Counted from the stretch's first letter, positions 1 to 12,234 are shown. The stretch is DNA of 64,000 bases from Bacteroidota bacterium (GCA_018267275.1 JAFDYV010000007.1:310001-374000), one strand, 5' to 3'. Translations and numbers: made by a program. Notes: generated by a model from the sequence alone, not told the origin.

Positions 1-786
1 ATTGTGGTGGGCGAGTGGATGGAGCCGGTATTCTTACGAAATCAATCGGGTACATTCACGAAGGTGACACGTTTAGGTAAAAAACTGAGTGGTTTATGGC
101 AATCAATTTCAGCATTTGATATAGACCAAGATGGAGACCGGGATTTAGTATTGGGCAATTGGGGCCTTAACTCGAAGTTTAAAGCAACGGAGAGAAATCC
201 GATGCGTATGTATTATGGAGATATTGATGGAAATGACATTGCTGAAACCATCATAGCAGTTGAGAAGAATGGCCATTATTACCCGTTAGAAGGGTATGAT
301 AACCTAATTGCTCAAATCCCATCGTTGCATAAGAAATATACGGCTTACCGCGATATGGCTGGGAGAACAATTGAAGAGTTGTTCACCCCACGGGAGCTCT
401 CCAAAATGAAGGTGTACGAAGTAGATCAGCTGGCTTCGGGGTATTTGAGAAGCGAGCCACAAGGTTATACGTTCGTTGAATTTGCAGATGAACTTCAGGT
501 GGCACCCATCATGGCTCAACATGTTTATGATTTTGATGGAGACGCGCGCGATGAATTACTTGTAGCAGGTAATTATTTTGGAGTTCAGCCGTTGCAAGGC
601 CGTTTCGGTTCTTTTGGTGGCGCATTAATAAAAAGCGAAAGTGAGATTCTTTTAGGTATCGAGATCGGGCTGAATTTGATCAATCAGTCTGTTCGCCATA
701 TCAACACCATCGGTGTAGAGGGTCAAAGGTATTTATTGATTACGATGAATAACGGGAAACCGCAGGTGTATAGATTATCGCGTTAG
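1..786 (+). CDS. VCBS/FG-GAP repeat protein, C-terminal part (5' end outside window)
   Basis: The frame is open from the first base, so the true start lies upstream and only the last 261 codons are present. Asp/Gly-rich calcium-loop motifs of the FG-GAP/VCBS type are visible (FDIDQDGDRDLVLGN near residue 39 and YDFDGDARDELLVAGN near residue 177). The tail resembles the C-terminus of the protein at 1712-5050: both carry GLNSK-K followed by a RMY-D-D-N block and a later MPSL/IPSL-KK stretch, so the two are tandem paralogues. Known members of this family are secreted beta-propellers of the CRTAC1/UnbV type. The ligand cannot be told from the sequence. The next gene starts two bases after the TAG stop, so they are probably co-transcribed. 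Confidence 0.85.
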   Translation: MVVGEWMEPVFLRNQSGTFTKVTRLGKKLSGLWQSISAFDIDQDGDRDLVLGNWGLNSKFKATERNPMRMYYGDIDGNDIAETIIAVEKNGHYYPLEGYDNLIAQIPSLHKKYTAYRDMAGRTIEELFTPRELSKMKVYEVDQLASGYLRSEPQGYTFVEFADELQVAPIMAQHVYDFDGDARDELLVAGNYFGVQPLQGRFGSFGGALIKSESEILLGIEIGLNLINQSVRHINTIGVEGQRYLLITMNNGKPQVYRLSR

Positions 787-788
787 TT

Positions 789-1685
789 ATGAAGAAAATT
801 GTCGCCATTGTGGTGGGGGCCCTCATGGCCGGAGTTGCTTATTACTTTCTTGTAGTGCCGTACGAGTTTGAAGTGAGGTTTAGCACAAAAACGCTTCCAG
901 GAGACGTCATTGAAACCATCAGAATTTGGAATCGATCTCTCCAACAATCTAAAGTTGAGCAGGTGGTGGGCTTTAATGAACTTTCACAACAGATTTTTTG
1001 GGAGGGCAGTAAATATCACTTTGTTTGGAAATTTGAAGCAATTCATGATTCGTTGACAAAAATCGTTATTCGAATTTCCGAGCCAGAAAACCGCTTAACA
1101 AATAAAATACTGGTGCCTTTTGGTAATCCAAAAATTGAAGTGGACGCTGCTGCGATTTCAAAAGCTTTTTTTGATGTATTAAAGACTCATTTGGATATCA
1201 CACGTGTTAAGATCATCGGAGAATCCAGTCTTGACTCCACACTTTGCGTGTGCAGGTCGTTGAAAACAGATCAGGTCTCGAAGGCAAATGGAATGATGAG
1301 CGAGTATTCATTGTTGATTTCATTTGTTGATGCCCACAACCTGAAAGTAAAAAATGAGCCAATAGTACGAATAGAAGAATGGGATCACGAGAACGGCACG
1401 TTGGCGTTTGATTTTTGTTTTCAGATACATCCGGTTGATGTGCTCCCTCCTGCCGAAACAGTTACTTTCAAGAAGTTTCGTGGTACAAGGGCATTAAAGG
1501 CTGAGTATCGCGGAAACTATATTACGTCTGATAGGGCTTGGTATGCGCTGCTCCGATATGCAGAAATGAACGGGTATAAAACTTCTGGGAAGCCCATTGA
1601 GTACTTTCATGATAACCCCAATCTTGGCATGAACGAGCGAAATTGGAAGGCTGAAATTTATCTTCCTATAACGAACGGCAATTAA
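789..1685 (+). CDS. Membrane-anchored protein with GyrI-like effector-binding domain
   Basis: This 298-residue protein has one N-terminal hydrophobic segment (about residues 4-21), which could be a membrane anchor or an uncleaved signal. The last 80 or so residues look like the GyrI/AraC effector-binding fold: a beta strand, then GNYITSDRAWYALLRYAEMN, a G-K-PIEYFHDNP block, and a final strand ending in IYLPI. In other bacteria that fold binds small ligands or DNA gyrase; the function here is unknown. There is no DNA-binding domain, so it is not a classical regulator. It sits two bases after the upstream propeller gene and 26 bases before the next one, so it looks like part of the same transcription unit. 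Confidence 0.7.
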   Translation: MKKIVAIVVGALMAGVAYYFLVVPYEFEVRFSTKTLPGDVIETIRIWNRSLQQSKVEQVVGFNELSQQIFWEGSKYHFVWKFEAIHDSLTKIVIRISEPENRLTNKILVPFGNPKIEVDAAAISKAFFDVLKTHLDITRVKIIGESSLDSTLCVCRSLKTDQVSKANGMMSEYSLLISFVDAHNLKVKNEPIVRIEEWDHENGTLAFDFCFQIHPVDVLPPAETVTFKKFRGTRALKAEYRGNYITSDRAWYALLRYAEMNGYKTSGKPIEYFHDNPNLGMNERNWKAEIYLPITNGN

Positions 1686-1711
1686 AATGACAGCGGTGGC
1701 ACTGATCTAAC

Positions 1712-4700
1712 ATGATACGGTTCATTAAGGAATTCTTCTTATTGTTACTCCTAACCTTGATTTGTTTCGCATGTCAAGATCGTCAGCACCATAAATTCGA
1801 GCTGGTGCCTGCCAATGAATCCGGCTTAGCATTTAGCAATACTTTGGTGGAGACGGTGGATTTTAACATCTTCAACTATATGTATTTTTATAACGGGGCG
1901 GGTTTGGCGGTGGGTGACGTCAACGGTGACAACCTGCTGGATGTTTTTTTTACCGCCAACCAGTCAGCAAATCGTTTATTCCTTAATCAAGGCAATTTGA
2001 AATTTATTGACATCACTGCGGCATCAGCAATCGGAGAAAATAACAACGGCTGGGCAACGGGGGTTACGATGGCAGATGTCAACGGTGACGGTAGGTTGGA
2101 TATTTACGTTTGTTTTGTTGGGGCTGATCCATTTGTAAAAGGAAAAAACCAGTTGTTGATTAACGAAGGTGTTGATGACAAAGGGATTCCTCATTTCATA
2201 GATAAGGCCGGTGAGTTTGGCTTGGACCTAAAAGGGTATTCTACACAAGCTGCTTTTTTTGATTATGATAAGGACGGGGATCTTGACATGTTTATGTTGA
2301 ACCATTCCCTTCATAAGAACGGCACCTACGGGAAAGCTAACTCACTCCGCCAAGAAACACATCCTACTGCCGGAGATAAACTTTTGCGGAATGACAATGG
2401 CAAGTTTGTTGACGTAACTGAGAAATCAGGCATTTATAGCAGCGCGTTAGGATATGGCCTGGGAGTGGTGGTGAGTGATGTGAACTTAGATGGGTGGCCG
2501 GATATTTATGTGGGAAATGATTTTCACGAAAATGACTATTTGTATATCAATCAAAGAAATGGGACATTTTCAGAGAAGCTTGAGCAGTCCATGAATCATA
2601 CCAGCAGGTACACAATGGGTGTTGATTTTGCTGACTTCAACAATGATGCTTTTCCTGATCTGATTGCGATGGACATGCTGCCGAGCGATTATCAACGGCT
2701 AAAAGCGTCTGCAGCAGAAGATCCGTACGATACATATAAGTTCAAGAAAGAATTTGGTTATAACGAGCAGTACACTAGAAACGTGCTGCAAATCAATAAT
2801 CACAACGGCACATTCAGTGAGATTGGACTTTTTGCCGGAGTGTCGGCTACCGATTGGAGCTGGTCTACTCTTTTTGCAGATTTTGACCTGGACGGCAACA
2901 AAGACATCTTTGTTTCAAATGGAATTCTAAGGCGTTCCAATGACCTAGACTATATTAACTTTATTTCTGACCCTGCCATTCAGAAACGCATGGAGGACAA
3001 GTTGAGTGAGGCAGAATTACAGTACATACAGAAAATGCCTCAAGTAAAAATCAACAAGTTCTTATTTCTGAATAATGGCGATTCTACTTTTGCTAATCGT
3101 GCAAAAGAATGGGGCTTGGAGGATGTTGCGTATTCAAATGGCGCAGTTTATGCAGATTTGGACAATGACGGTGACCTTGACCTGTTGCTGAACAATATTA
3201 ATGATGAGGCATTTTTATATGTCAATCAAACCATTAAACAATCCGGAAACAATCAGACACCAACTTTTTTACAAGTCGAGTTGATCGGTAGTCCGCCCAA
3301 CACGCGTGGTTTTGGCGGAAAAGTTTTTGTATACGCAAACGGAAAACTGCAGATGCAAGAGTGCATGGCAACTCGAGGCTTTCAAAGTTCTGTTGATACC
3401 AGACTTTCTTTTGGATTAGCACAGTCGCCATCGGCAGATTCATTGATTGTAGTTTGGCCTGATGACTCATACCAGAAGCTGACCTCGGTAACTGGGAATC
3501 AAAGCATCGTACTGAAACAAACAAACGCACGCGGCAAGTTTAACTACACCAGATTTTTTGATACTGAACAAATGCTGACCCAAATCAGCGAACAGATAAA
3601 GCCCGCGTTCGTGCATCGCGAAAATGATTATATCGAATTTGACAGAGAAATCCTGATGCCCTTCATGGCGTCTGCTGACGGGCCGGCAGCTTCAGTGGCT
3701 GACTTTAACAATGACGGGTTGGATGATTTTTTTCTCGGTGGAGGAAAGTGGCAAGCAGGTAAAGTGTTTATTCAAAATGCCACTGGGTTTACACTATCAA
3801 AGCAGCCACTTCTAGATAGTGACAGTTTGTTTGAGGACGTGGCATCGGTTGTTTTTGATGCGGACAACGATAAAGATATAGACCTGTTGGTTGTAAGCGG
3901 TGGAAACGAGTTCAGCGGCAAATCAGAATACTTAAATCCTCGTCTTTATCTCAACAATGGTAAGGGCATATTTGAAAAACGCTCTGACTTTCCAGAGATA
4001 AATACCACAGGATCTTGTGCTGCGCTCGCAGATTTGGACGGTGACGGTGACCTTGATTTGTTTTTGGGTGGCCGAGCGGTACCTTGGAGGTATGGGGTGC
4101 AAGCCGATAGCTACGTTTTGATAAATAATGGCGATGGCAAATTTACCAATGAAACATCTCAAGTTGCTGCCGAGTTAAACAGTTTTGGATTTGTAAATGA
4201 TGCAATTTGGATGGATGTGGATAATGACCATGATCAGGATTTGGTAGTGGCTTCAGAATGGAGACCCATTGAAATATTTGAGAACAAAAATGGCAAACTT
4301 AGTTTGCGGAAAACAAAAGGTTTAGAGGGTTTTTCGGGTTGGTGGAATACGGTTACAGCCGCTGATTTTGATAGGGATGGTGACTTGGATATGCTGGCGG
4401 GCAATTTAGGGTTGAATAGCAAGTTAAAAGCAAGCGCGGAGCGCCCATTGAGGATGTATGTCAACGATTTTGACAAGAACGGAAGTCTTGAGACAATTTT
4501 AACCAGCGTAATCGATGGCGTAGAGTACCCATTTAACACCCGAGACGAATTGACAAAGCAGATGCCTTCTTTGAAAAAGAAATTTCTATCGTATCAAAAA
4601 TTCTCAAATGCCCCCTTCAAAGATTTTTTTCCAAGTCAAGTGGTTCAAGCCTCCAAGATATATCAGGCGACTTCATTTGAGAGCGTTTACATAGAGAACA

Positions 4701-5050
4701 AAGGTGGGTTTGAATTCAAGTTAACAGCTTTACCAAGATCCGTTCAGTTATCTACTGCAAATGCATTTTTAGTGGATGATTTTAATAAAGATGGACACCT
4801 AGATGTTTTAGTTGGAGGTAATTTTTTCAGGTCAAATATTCAAATGGGCAGATACGATGCAAGCCACGGCCAATTGTTGGTGGGAACTGGGAATGGCAGC
4901 TTTCGCAGCATGCCTGGGTCAAAATCTGGTTTCGCAGTGAAAGGTGAAGTTCGCCACATTTTGCCTTTGAAAGTAGGTGCCGTATCTTGCTATGCTGTAG
5001 TTCGAAACAATGACGCTGTTGAGTTTTTTACTTTAAAAAGACACGAATGA
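1712..5050 (+). CDS. Secreted VCBS/FG-GAP repeat lipoprotein with ASPIC/UnbV domain
   Basis: The 1112-residue protein starts with a lipoprotein signal (hydrophobic stretch ending LICFAC, lipid cysteine near residue 21). At least ten D-x-[DN]-x-[DN]-G calcium-loop motifs are spread through it (for example DVNGDGRLDIYV, DYDKDGDLDMF, DLDNDGDLDLLL, DLDGDGDLDLFLG), which indicates two integrin-like beta-propellers. Between them, around residues 520-600, is an ASPIC/UnbV-like segment (GFGGKVFVYANGKLQMQE, RGFQSSVDTRLSFGL, IVVWPDDSYQKLTSV). Family members in Bacteroidetes are exported and often lie near SusC/SusD or haloperoxidase genes. It is a paralogue of the truncated gene at the window start. 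The stop overlaps the next start (ATGA at 5047-5050), so translation is probably coupled to the GH65 gene. Confidence 0.9.
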   Translation: MIRFIKEFFLLLLLTLICFACQDRQHHKFELVPANESGLAFSNTLVETVDFNIFNYMYFYNGAGLAVGDVNGDNLLDVFFTANQSANRLFLNQGNLKFIDITAASAIGENNNGWATGVTMADVNGDGRLDIYVCFVGADPFVKGKNQLLINEGVDDKGIPHFIDKAGEFGLDLKGYSTQAAFFDYDKDGDLDMFMLNHSLHKNGTYGKANSLRQETHPTAGDKLLRNDNGKFVDVTEKSGIYSSALGYGLGVVVSDVNLDGWPDIYVGNDFHENDYLYINQRNGTFSEKLEQSMNHTSRYTMGVDFADFNNDAFPDLIAMDMLPSDYQRLKASAAEDPYDTYKFKKEFGYNEQYTRNVLQINNHNGTFSEIGLFAGVSATDWSWSTLFADFDLDGNKDIFVSNGILRRSNDLDYINFISDPAIQKRMEDKLSEAELQYIQKMPQVKINKFLFLNNGDSTFANRAKEWGLEDVAYSNGAVYADLDNDGDLDLLLNNINDEAFLYVNQTIKQSGNNQTPTFLQVELIGSPPNTRGFGGKVFVYANGKLQMQECMATRGFQSSVDTRLSFGLAQSPSADSLIVVWPDDSYQKLTSVTGNQSIVLKQTNARGKFNYTRFFDTEQMLTQISEQIKPAFVHRENDYIEFDREILMPFMASADGPAASVADFNNDGLDDFFLGGGKWQAGKVFIQNATGFTLSKQPLLDSDSLFEDVASVVFDADNDKDIDLLVVSGGNEFSGKSEYLNPRLYLNNGKGIFEKRSDFPEINTTGSCAALADLDGDGDLDLFLGGRAVPWRYGVQADSYVLINNGDGKFTNETSQVAAELNSFGFVNDAIWMDVDNDHDQDLVVASEWRPIEIFENKNGKLSLRKTKGLEGFSGWWNTVTAADFDRDGDLDMLAGNLGLNSKLKASAERPLRMYVNDFDKNGSLETILTSVIDGVEYPFNTRDELTKQMPSLKKKFLSYQKFSNAPFKDFFPSQVVQASKIYQATSFESVYIENKGGFEFKLTALPRSVQLSTANAFLVDDFNKDGHLDVLVGGNFFRSNIQMGRYDASHGQLLVGTGNGSFRSMPGSKSGFAVKGEVRHILPLKVGAVSCYAVVRNNDAVEFFTLKRHE

Positions 5051-7071
5051 GAAAAATAACAAGTATTTTATTGCTGCTGCTTTGCCAAATTGGAGCAATG
5101 GCGCAACCTGACTGGCTCATCGAAGCAAAATCTATTGACCCGAACAACTACTTTGGCGTGACGGTGGCCAACGGAATGGTCGGCTTGGTATCTTCTCCCG
5201 AGCCTATGAAAGTGCGTGATGTGGTTTTGAATGGAGTGTATGACTACTACCAGCGCGGCCGCGTTTCAAATATTTTGAAAACGTTTAATCATGTGAATCT
5301 GAATTTAGATGTAGATGGAAGGCGCATCGGCATCAGAGACATCTCCAACTATCGGCAATCGCTGGACATGAAGAAAGCAATTCTCGTCACCACATTTGAT
5401 GTGGGCGATAAAATTTCTGTAAAACACTCCATGATGTCGCTTCGCCATTTGCCATACACTGCCATGTCAATGGTTGAAATTAAGGCAAAGAAAGATGTGA
5501 AGATTACACCCATGAGTGTCATCGAGGCTCCAAATCATTTGGTTGACGTTCGCAATACTTACAGTGAAATCGACCGGCCACATGTAAAACTTCCGCTCTT
5601 GTCATCAGTAGGAAAGAGCCCATCCGGCAAGCATACGTTGGCTGCGAGCAACAGCATTATATTTTCTGAACCACATGGGCAAGAACCGATGCTAATACAT
5701 GAAGACTGGGACTACAACATGCACCTGGCCAAATTCAACAAAGCATTAAAGGCTGGTGAAACTTATTCGTTTAGCGTTGTTTCTTCAGCCACCTCAACCG
5801 AACATTATCAAGATCCGCTCAATGAAGCAGAGCGTTTGACGATCTTCGCCCGACTCGAGGGCACAGATCGTTTGTTGCAGCGTCACTTAGCCGAGTGGGA
5901 AAAATTATGGAAGAGCGATATTGTGATTGAAGGTGATGTGCAGGTGCAGAAAGATGTTCGCTTTGCTCTCTATCATTTGTACTCATTTGTTCGTGAAGGC
6001 ACCGGTTATAGCTTATCACCCATGGGCTTGTCGGGCTTAGGGTATAATGGCCACGTGTTTTGGGATACAGAGTTATGGATGTATCCACCCTTGTTGATGC
6101 TGCAACCTCAAATCGCCAAGTCGGTGCTCGAGTATCGCTTCAATCGTTTGGCTGCCGCCAAGCAGAATGCATTTTCGCACGGTTATAAAGGTGCGATGTT
6201 CCCGTGGGAGTCTTCGGCTGAAGGTACTGAAGACACACCAGTTTGGGCACTGACGGGGCCTTTTCAACAGCACATTTCGAGTTGCGTTGGTTGGGCCTTC
6301 TGGAAATACTATCAAGTAACCAAAGATAAATTATGGTTGCGCGATCGTGGCTATCCCATACTCAAAGAAGTGGCTGATTTTTGGACCAGTAGAGTAGAAC
6401 GCAAAGGGCCGGGTAAATTTGAAATCAACAATGTGATTGGCGCCAATGAGTGGCAAGAGAATATTGATAACAATGCCTTCACCAATGCCATGGCGATTAC
6501 CGTATTGCGCTACGCTACCCAGGCCGCCAAAGAACTTGCACTACCAGCCGACCCTGAATGGGAGTTGGTGGCCCAAAATATTCCGATATTGAAGTTCCCT
6601 GATGGAACCACCAAGGAGAATGCGACTTACAATGGTGAGATCATCAAACAAGGCGATGTCAATTTGCTGGCATTTCCACTGGATTTTATTACTGACAAAA
6701 ATCAACTTGAAAAAGACCTGAAATATTACGAGCCGCGCTATTCGCCTGAAGGGCCCGCGATGGGCTTTTCTGCGTTGGCCGCAACTTATGCGCGCTTGGG
6801 GAATTTAGAAAAGGCAACCGAGCTTTTTGCAAAGAGCTATAAGCCCAACGAGGTCCCACCATTTGGTGTGCTGGCAGAAACAGCAGGCGGCACCAATCCT
6901 TATTTTGCAACAGGTGCAGGCGGTTTCTTGCAGGCAGTAATTAATGGCTTTGGGGGATTGACAATTTCTGATGCGGGCATTACCCAAGTTAAAACCAAAC
7001 TGCCAAAAACGTGGAAGTCCCTGAAAGTAAAAGGCGTGGGCGTGACGAAAGTCAGTTTTTCGGTAAAGTAA
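5047..7071 (+). CDS. Secreted glycoside hydrolase/phosphorylase family 65
   Basis: The 674-residue protein has a cleavable signal peptide (MRKITSILLLLLCQIGAMAQ). The (alpha/alpha)6-barrel signatures of GH65 are clear: GHVFWDTELWMYPPLLML, then YRFNRLAAAKQNA, GAMFPWESSAEGTED, and the general-acid region NNVIGANEWQENIDNNAFTN with the candidate catalytic Glu in NEWQEN. GH65 acts on alpha-glucosides such as trehalose, kojibiose or maltose, either by hydrolysis or phosphorolysis; an exported enzyme is more likely a hydrolase, because phosphate-dependent members are normally cytoplasmic (inference). It overlaps the propeller gene by four bases. The SLC45-like transporter two genes downstream would suit uptake of the released sugar. 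Confidence 0.88.
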   Translation: MRKITSILLLLLCQIGAMAQPDWLIEAKSIDPNNYFGVTVANGMVGLVSSPEPMKVRDVVLNGVYDYYQRGRVSNILKTFNHVNLNLDVDGRRIGIRDISNYRQSLDMKKAILVTTFDVGDKISVKHSMMSLRHLPYTAMSMVEIKAKKDVKITPMSVIEAPNHLVDVRNTYSEIDRPHVKLPLLSSVGKSPSGKHTLAASNSIIFSEPHGQEPMLIHEDWDYNMHLAKFNKALKAGETYSFSVVSSATSTEHYQDPLNEAERLTIFARLEGTDRLLQRHLAEWEKLWKSDIVIEGDVQVQKDVRFALYHLYSFVREGTGYSLSPMGLSGLGYNGHVFWDTELWMYPPLLMLQPQIAKSVLEYRFNRLAAAKQNAFSHGYKGAMFPWESSAEGTEDTPVWALTGPFQQHISSCVGWAFWKYYQVTKDKLWLRDRGYPILKEVADFWTSRVERKGPGKFEINNVIGANEWQENIDNNAFTNAMAITVLRYATQAAKELALPADPEWELVAQNIPILKFPDGTTKENATYNGEIIKQGDVNLLAFPLDFITDKNQLEKDLKYYEPRYSPEGPAMGFSALAATYARLGNLEKATELFAKSYKPNEVPPFGVLAETAGGTNPYFATGAGGFLQAVINGFGGLTISDAGITQVKTKLPKTWKSLKVKGVGVTKVSFSVK

Positions 7072-7100
7072 TTTCGTTTTCTTTGTAGCAAATTTGATCT

Positions 7101-8435
7101 ATGAAACGAGTTCTGTTTGCGTGCGTTTGCGCTTTGGTCGTAATATCTTGTACCTCAAGCAACAATACCGAATACCGTGCAAAGGTAAAAGATGCGCAGT
7201 TCTTGCATCGGTCGATGAAAGCGATTACCGATCGCATTGTCCATGATATTTTTTCGCCACCCGTTGCCAGTCGAATTTACACCTATAGCAGTGTAGCTGC
7301 GTATGAGGCCATCATCCCGAGTGATTCGCGGTTTAAAAGTTTGGCCGGCCAATTGAACGGACTAGATTCGATACCTCAGCCTGATCCCGGAAAAGAATAT
7401 TGCTTTGAATTGGCATCTACACAAGCCATTTTAAAAGTAGGCCGCACGTTAATATTTTCAGAAAGTGACTTGGATGTTTTCATCGAACAAGTAATGAACG
7501 AGTTTAAAGAAACTGGAATCCCTAGCGATGTATTTGAGCGATCAATTGAATATGGAAATCAGGTTGCCGACCGCGTGTTGGCTTGGTCGTCCAAAGATAA
7601 TTATAAGCAATCGCGGTCGTTCCCAAAATACACCATAGAAAGTAACCCCGCCACTTGGCAGCCTACGCCACCCGCCTATATGGATGCCGTAGAACCACAT
7701 TGGAAAACCATCCGCACCTTTGTGATGGACTCCTCAGCACAGTTTAAACCCGTGCCGCCCACACCATTCTCTACCGACAAGTCGTCTCAGTTCTACAAAG
7801 AAGCCTATGAGGTTTTTAAGGTCGGAAAAGAATTGACAGAGGAACAACGCGCCATTGCAAGCTTTTGGGATTGTAATCCATTTGCGATGAATGTGCGCGG
7901 CCACGTAATGTTCGCTACCAAGAAAATTTCTCCTGGTGGCCATTGGATCAATATTACACGCCAAGTATGCGAAGCTTCAAAATCATCCTTCCCAGAAGTG
8001 GCAGAAGCTTATGTTCGCGTATCACTTTCCTTAGTAGATGGCTTCATCAGTTGTTGGGACGAGAAATACCGCAGCAAATTGGTGCGCCCAGAAACCTACA
8101 TCAACAAATACATTGATGAAAATTGGGTACCTGTATTGCAGACGCCTCCATTTCCAGAATACACGAGCGGTCACAGCGTGATTTCGGCATCAGCATCAGT
8201 GGCACTCACCAAGCTATTTGGGAATGACTATGCTTTTACCGACTCTACCGAAACAGAATTCGGGATGCCCCCACGCAGTTTCAAATCATTTTATCACGCT
8301 GCCGATGAGGCTGGCATTAGCCGAATGTACGGTGGCATTCATTACCGCCCAGCGGTGGAAGTGGGAGGGAAGCAAGGCAAGGCACTTGGAGAGCTAGTAG
8401 CGCAAAAGATTGTTACACGCTTGCCTGCTCAATAA
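7101..8435 (+). CDS. Vanadium-dependent haloperoxidase / PAP2-like phosphatase lipoprotein
   Basis: The 444-residue protein has a lipoprotein signal (CALVVISC). The vanadate/phosphate-binding motifs of the haloperoxidase-PAP2 superfamily appear in order: KLVRPETY, then PEYTSGHSVISA with the active-site His, then SRMYGGIHYRPA with the second Arg and His. Family members either oxidise halides with peroxide and vanadate or hydrolyse phosphate esters; the sequence does not separate the two. In Bacteroidetes such genes often accompany VCBS/ASPIC proteins, as here. The position between the GH65 gene and the sugar transporter suggests it belongs to the same exported gene set, but its substrate is unknown. 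Confidence 0.88.
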   Translation: MKRVLFACVCALVVISCTSSNNTEYRAKVKDAQFLHRSMKAITDRIVHDIFSPPVASRIYTYSSVAAYEAIIPSDSRFKSLAGQLNGLDSIPQPDPGKEYCFELASTQAILKVGRTLIFSESDLDVFIEQVMNEFKETGIPSDVFERSIEYGNQVADRVLAWSSKDNYKQSRSFPKYTIESNPATWQPTPPAYMDAVEPHWKTIRTFVMDSSAQFKPVPPTPFSTDKSSQFYKEAYEVFKVGKELTEEQRAIASFWDCNPFAMNVRGHVMFATKKISPGGHWINITRQVCEASKSSFPEVAEAYVRVSLSLVDGFISCWDEKYRSKLVRPETYINKYIDENWVPVLQTPPFPEYTSGHSVISASASVALTKLFGNDYAFTDSTETEFGMPPRSFKSFYHAADEAGISRMYGGIHYRPAVEVGGKQGKALGELVAQKIVTRLPAQ

Positions 8436-8488
8436 AAGGCTTGTTTCTTATTTGAGGTTTTACCATCTTCCGTTATTAACAGCGGAAC

Positions 8489-9970
8489 ATGACGCCCAAA
8501 CCCACGCTCTCATTCTCCCAAATCATTAATATGAACGTTGGGTTCTTCGGGATCCAATACAGCTTTGGCTTACAACAGAGCGCTGTCAATCCCATTTATG
8601 ATTTTTTGGGTGCAAGCCCGGAAGAGATACCTTGGTTGAATGCCGCAGGGCCCGTGACGGGACTGCTGGTGCAACCCATCATTGGAGCGCTGAGCGATAA
8701 AACCTGGAGCCCGCGGTTCGGCAGGCGCAAACCTTATTTCTTTATTGGCGCAATCTTGTGCAGCATTTGTCTTTTCTTTTACCCGTTCAGTAGTTCACTG
8801 TGGATGGCTGCCGGGTTGCTGTGGATTTTGGATGTTGGCAACAACACGGCCATGGAACCTTATCGTGCTTTTATTGCTGATAAATTGAACGATGACCAGC
8901 GCGCTACTGGTTTTCAAACCCAGAGTTTTTTTACAGGCCTGGGTCAAACACTTGCCAACCTTTCGCTTTTTGTGTTTCCGTTGATCATCGTGGGAAAGAC
9001 GGGTGCCATACCCAATTGGGTTTTTGCATCTTTTTTTCTGGGCTCGGTTTGTTCCATCGGCACCATTTGGTGGAGCATGCGTAGCACACCAGAGATTGTA
9101 CCGTCAGATGTTGAACTTCAAGAAATTGAAAATAAAAACCAAGGGCAGCCGCACTTGATCATTCAATTTTTTATGTCAATTGTCACTTCGGTTTTAGCCT
9201 ACTTGGTTTTATTGGTGTTATTGATTCCTACCATTTTCTATCGACCCCTTCTAAAAAATCTAATAACAGCTGTTAAAAAAAATAGAGTTTCTAATTTTTT
9301 GTTTGCCCAAAACATCGAAATCATTGATTCGATGGTTGAGATGCCCAAAGTAATGTGGCAGTTGGGCTTAGTGTACATGTTTCAGTGGTACGCACTGTTT
9401 TGCTATTGGCAAAACTCTTCAAAGAGCATTGCTTTGTCAGTTTGGAAAACAAACCCAGCTGAGAATCCAACATTATACGAGGAAGCTGTAAGTTGGACGG
9501 GGCTCGTGAATGGCTGGTACAACATCGTAACCTTCCTGAGTGCCTTTGCATTGGTGTGGCTCGTGAAAAAAACCTCACCAAAAATCGTTCATTTCTGTTG
9601 TCTGGTGCTGGCGGGTGTCGGCTTCATTGCATTTTCTACAATTGAAAACAAGTACTTGCTGTTTCCCGCAATTACGGGTTTTGGCATAGGTTGGGCGAGC
9701 ATGATGGGCATTCCGTATCTGTTGGTAGTGGGAGAAATCCCCAAAGAACGATATGGAGTGTACATGGGCATCATCAATATGATGATTGTGATACCGATGC
9801 TGTTACAAACGGCCACCTTCGGCTACATACTAAAGAATTACTTGGGCAATGACTCATCTAACGCTGTGATGTTTGCAGGAGCACTATTGTTGATTGCAGC
9901 CGCAGCAACATTGCTCATTAAGACAAAGCCGACCGATAGCGTTGAATTCACTTCCAATTCGTCACATTAA
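8489..9970 (+). CDS. MFS transporter, SLC45-like (maltose/sucrose type)
   Basis: The 493-residue protein has about 12 hydrophobic segments. The N-terminus ([20 protein letters not shown]) and the loop 2-3 motif [18 protein letters not shown] are typical of the SLC45/SUC-like sugar transporter group. A hydrophilic central region with an inserted helical pair (about residues 205-275) is longer than in minimal MFS proteins. Relatives import disaccharides such as maltose or sucrose with protons. The GH65 gene upstream supports an alpha-glucoside role (inference). The aquaporin gene starts 11 bases downstream. Confidence 0.85.
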   Translation: MTPKPTLSFSQIINMNVGFFGIQYSFGLQQSAVNPIYDFLGASPEEIPWLNAAGPVTGLLVQPIIGALSDKTWSPRFGRRKPYFFIGAILCSICLFFYPFSSSLWMAAGLLWILDVGNNTAMEPYRAFIADKLNDDQRATGFQTQSFFTGLGQTLANLSLFVFPLIIVGKTGAIPNWVFASFFLGSVCSIGTIWWSMRSTPEIVPSDVELQEIENKNQGQPHLIIQFFMSIVTSVLAYLVLLVLLIPTIFYRPLLKNLITAVKKNRVSNFLFAQNIEIIDSMVEMPKVMWQLGLVYMFQWYALFCYWQNSSKSIALSVWKTNPAENPTLYEEAVSWTGLVNGWYNIVTFLSAFALVWLVKKTSPKIVHFCCLVLAGVGFIAFSTIENKYLLFPAITGFGIGWASMMGIPYLLVVGEIPKERYGVYMGIINMMIVIPMLLQTATFGYILKNYLGNDSSNAVMFAGALLLIAAAATLLIKTKPTDSVEFTSNSSH

Positions 9971-9981
9971 TTCTTATCAAG

Positions 9982-10686
9982 ATGAATGCATATACAGCAG
10001 AATTCTTTGGCACCATGTTGCTTATCCTCCTTGGTGATGGCGTGGTGGCATCAGTACTTTTAAAAGACTCCAAATCAGAGAATGCTGGGTGGCTCACCAT
10101 CGTGCTGGGGTGGGGCCTTGCTGTTACGCTAGCTATTTATGCGGTTGGCAATATTAGTGGTGCGCATTTAAATCCTGCGGTTACCTTGGCTTTTGCAATG
10201 AGTGGAGATTTCCCATCCAATCAAGTGTTGGGTTATATATTGGCTCAGTTTGCTGGCGCGATCGTAGGTGCTACTCTGGTTTGGCTGCATTTTCTTCCGC
10301 ACTGGAGCCGCACAACTGATGCTTCAACTAAGTTGGGTGTTTTTTGCAATGCTCCAGCAATACGCAACACGTTTGCCAATTTAGTAAGCGAAGTAATTGC
10401 CACTGCGGTGCTTGTTCTTGCTTTGATGTTCTTAGGAACGAATGAATTTACTCAAGGAATTAAACCTGTTGTGGTCGGCTTGTTAATTATTTCCGTTGGG
10501 TTGAGTTTGGGCGGGACTACTGGCTTTGCGATAAACCCGGCCCGCGATTTAGGCCCGCGCATTGCACATTTTATTTTGCCCATTCACGGCAAGGGAAACT
10601 CAGATTGGGGTTATGCTTGGATACCTGTCGTTGGCCCCGTGGCAGGAGGGTTGCTTGGCGCGTTCGTTTTCAAAGTGTTTTTTTAA
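9982..10686 (+). CDS. glpF: Aquaglyceroporin (MIP family glycerol facilitator)
   Basis: The 234-residue protein has six hydrophobic segments and both pore signatures of the MIP family: SGAHLNPAVTLA and GFAINPARDLGPR. The Asp after the second NPA-R is characteristic of glycerol-conducting members rather than strict water channels. It would let glycerol diffuse across the inner membrane, where the glycerol kinase encoded 66 bases downstream traps it as glycerol-3-phosphate. It lies 11 bases after the MFS gene. No glpD or GlpR-type regulator is seen within the window. Confidence 0.92.
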   Translation: MNAYTAEFFGTMLLILLGDGVVASVLLKDSKSENAGWLTIVLGWGLAVTLAIYAVGNISGAHLNPAVTLAFAMSGDFPSNQVLGYILAQFAGAIVGATLVWLHFLPHWSRTTDASTKLGVFCNAPAIRNTFANLVSEVIATAVLVLALMFLGTNEFTQGIKPVVVGLLIISVGLSLGGTTGFAINPARDLGPRIAHFILPIHGKGNSDWGYAWIPVVGPVAGGLLGAFVFKVFF

Positions 10687-10749
10687 CGTTGTATTCCCAA
10701 TTCGTGTAGCACCATATTCTGACTCTTAAATTCTAATCCTTTTCAGTAA

Positions 10750-12234
<1,485 letters not shown>
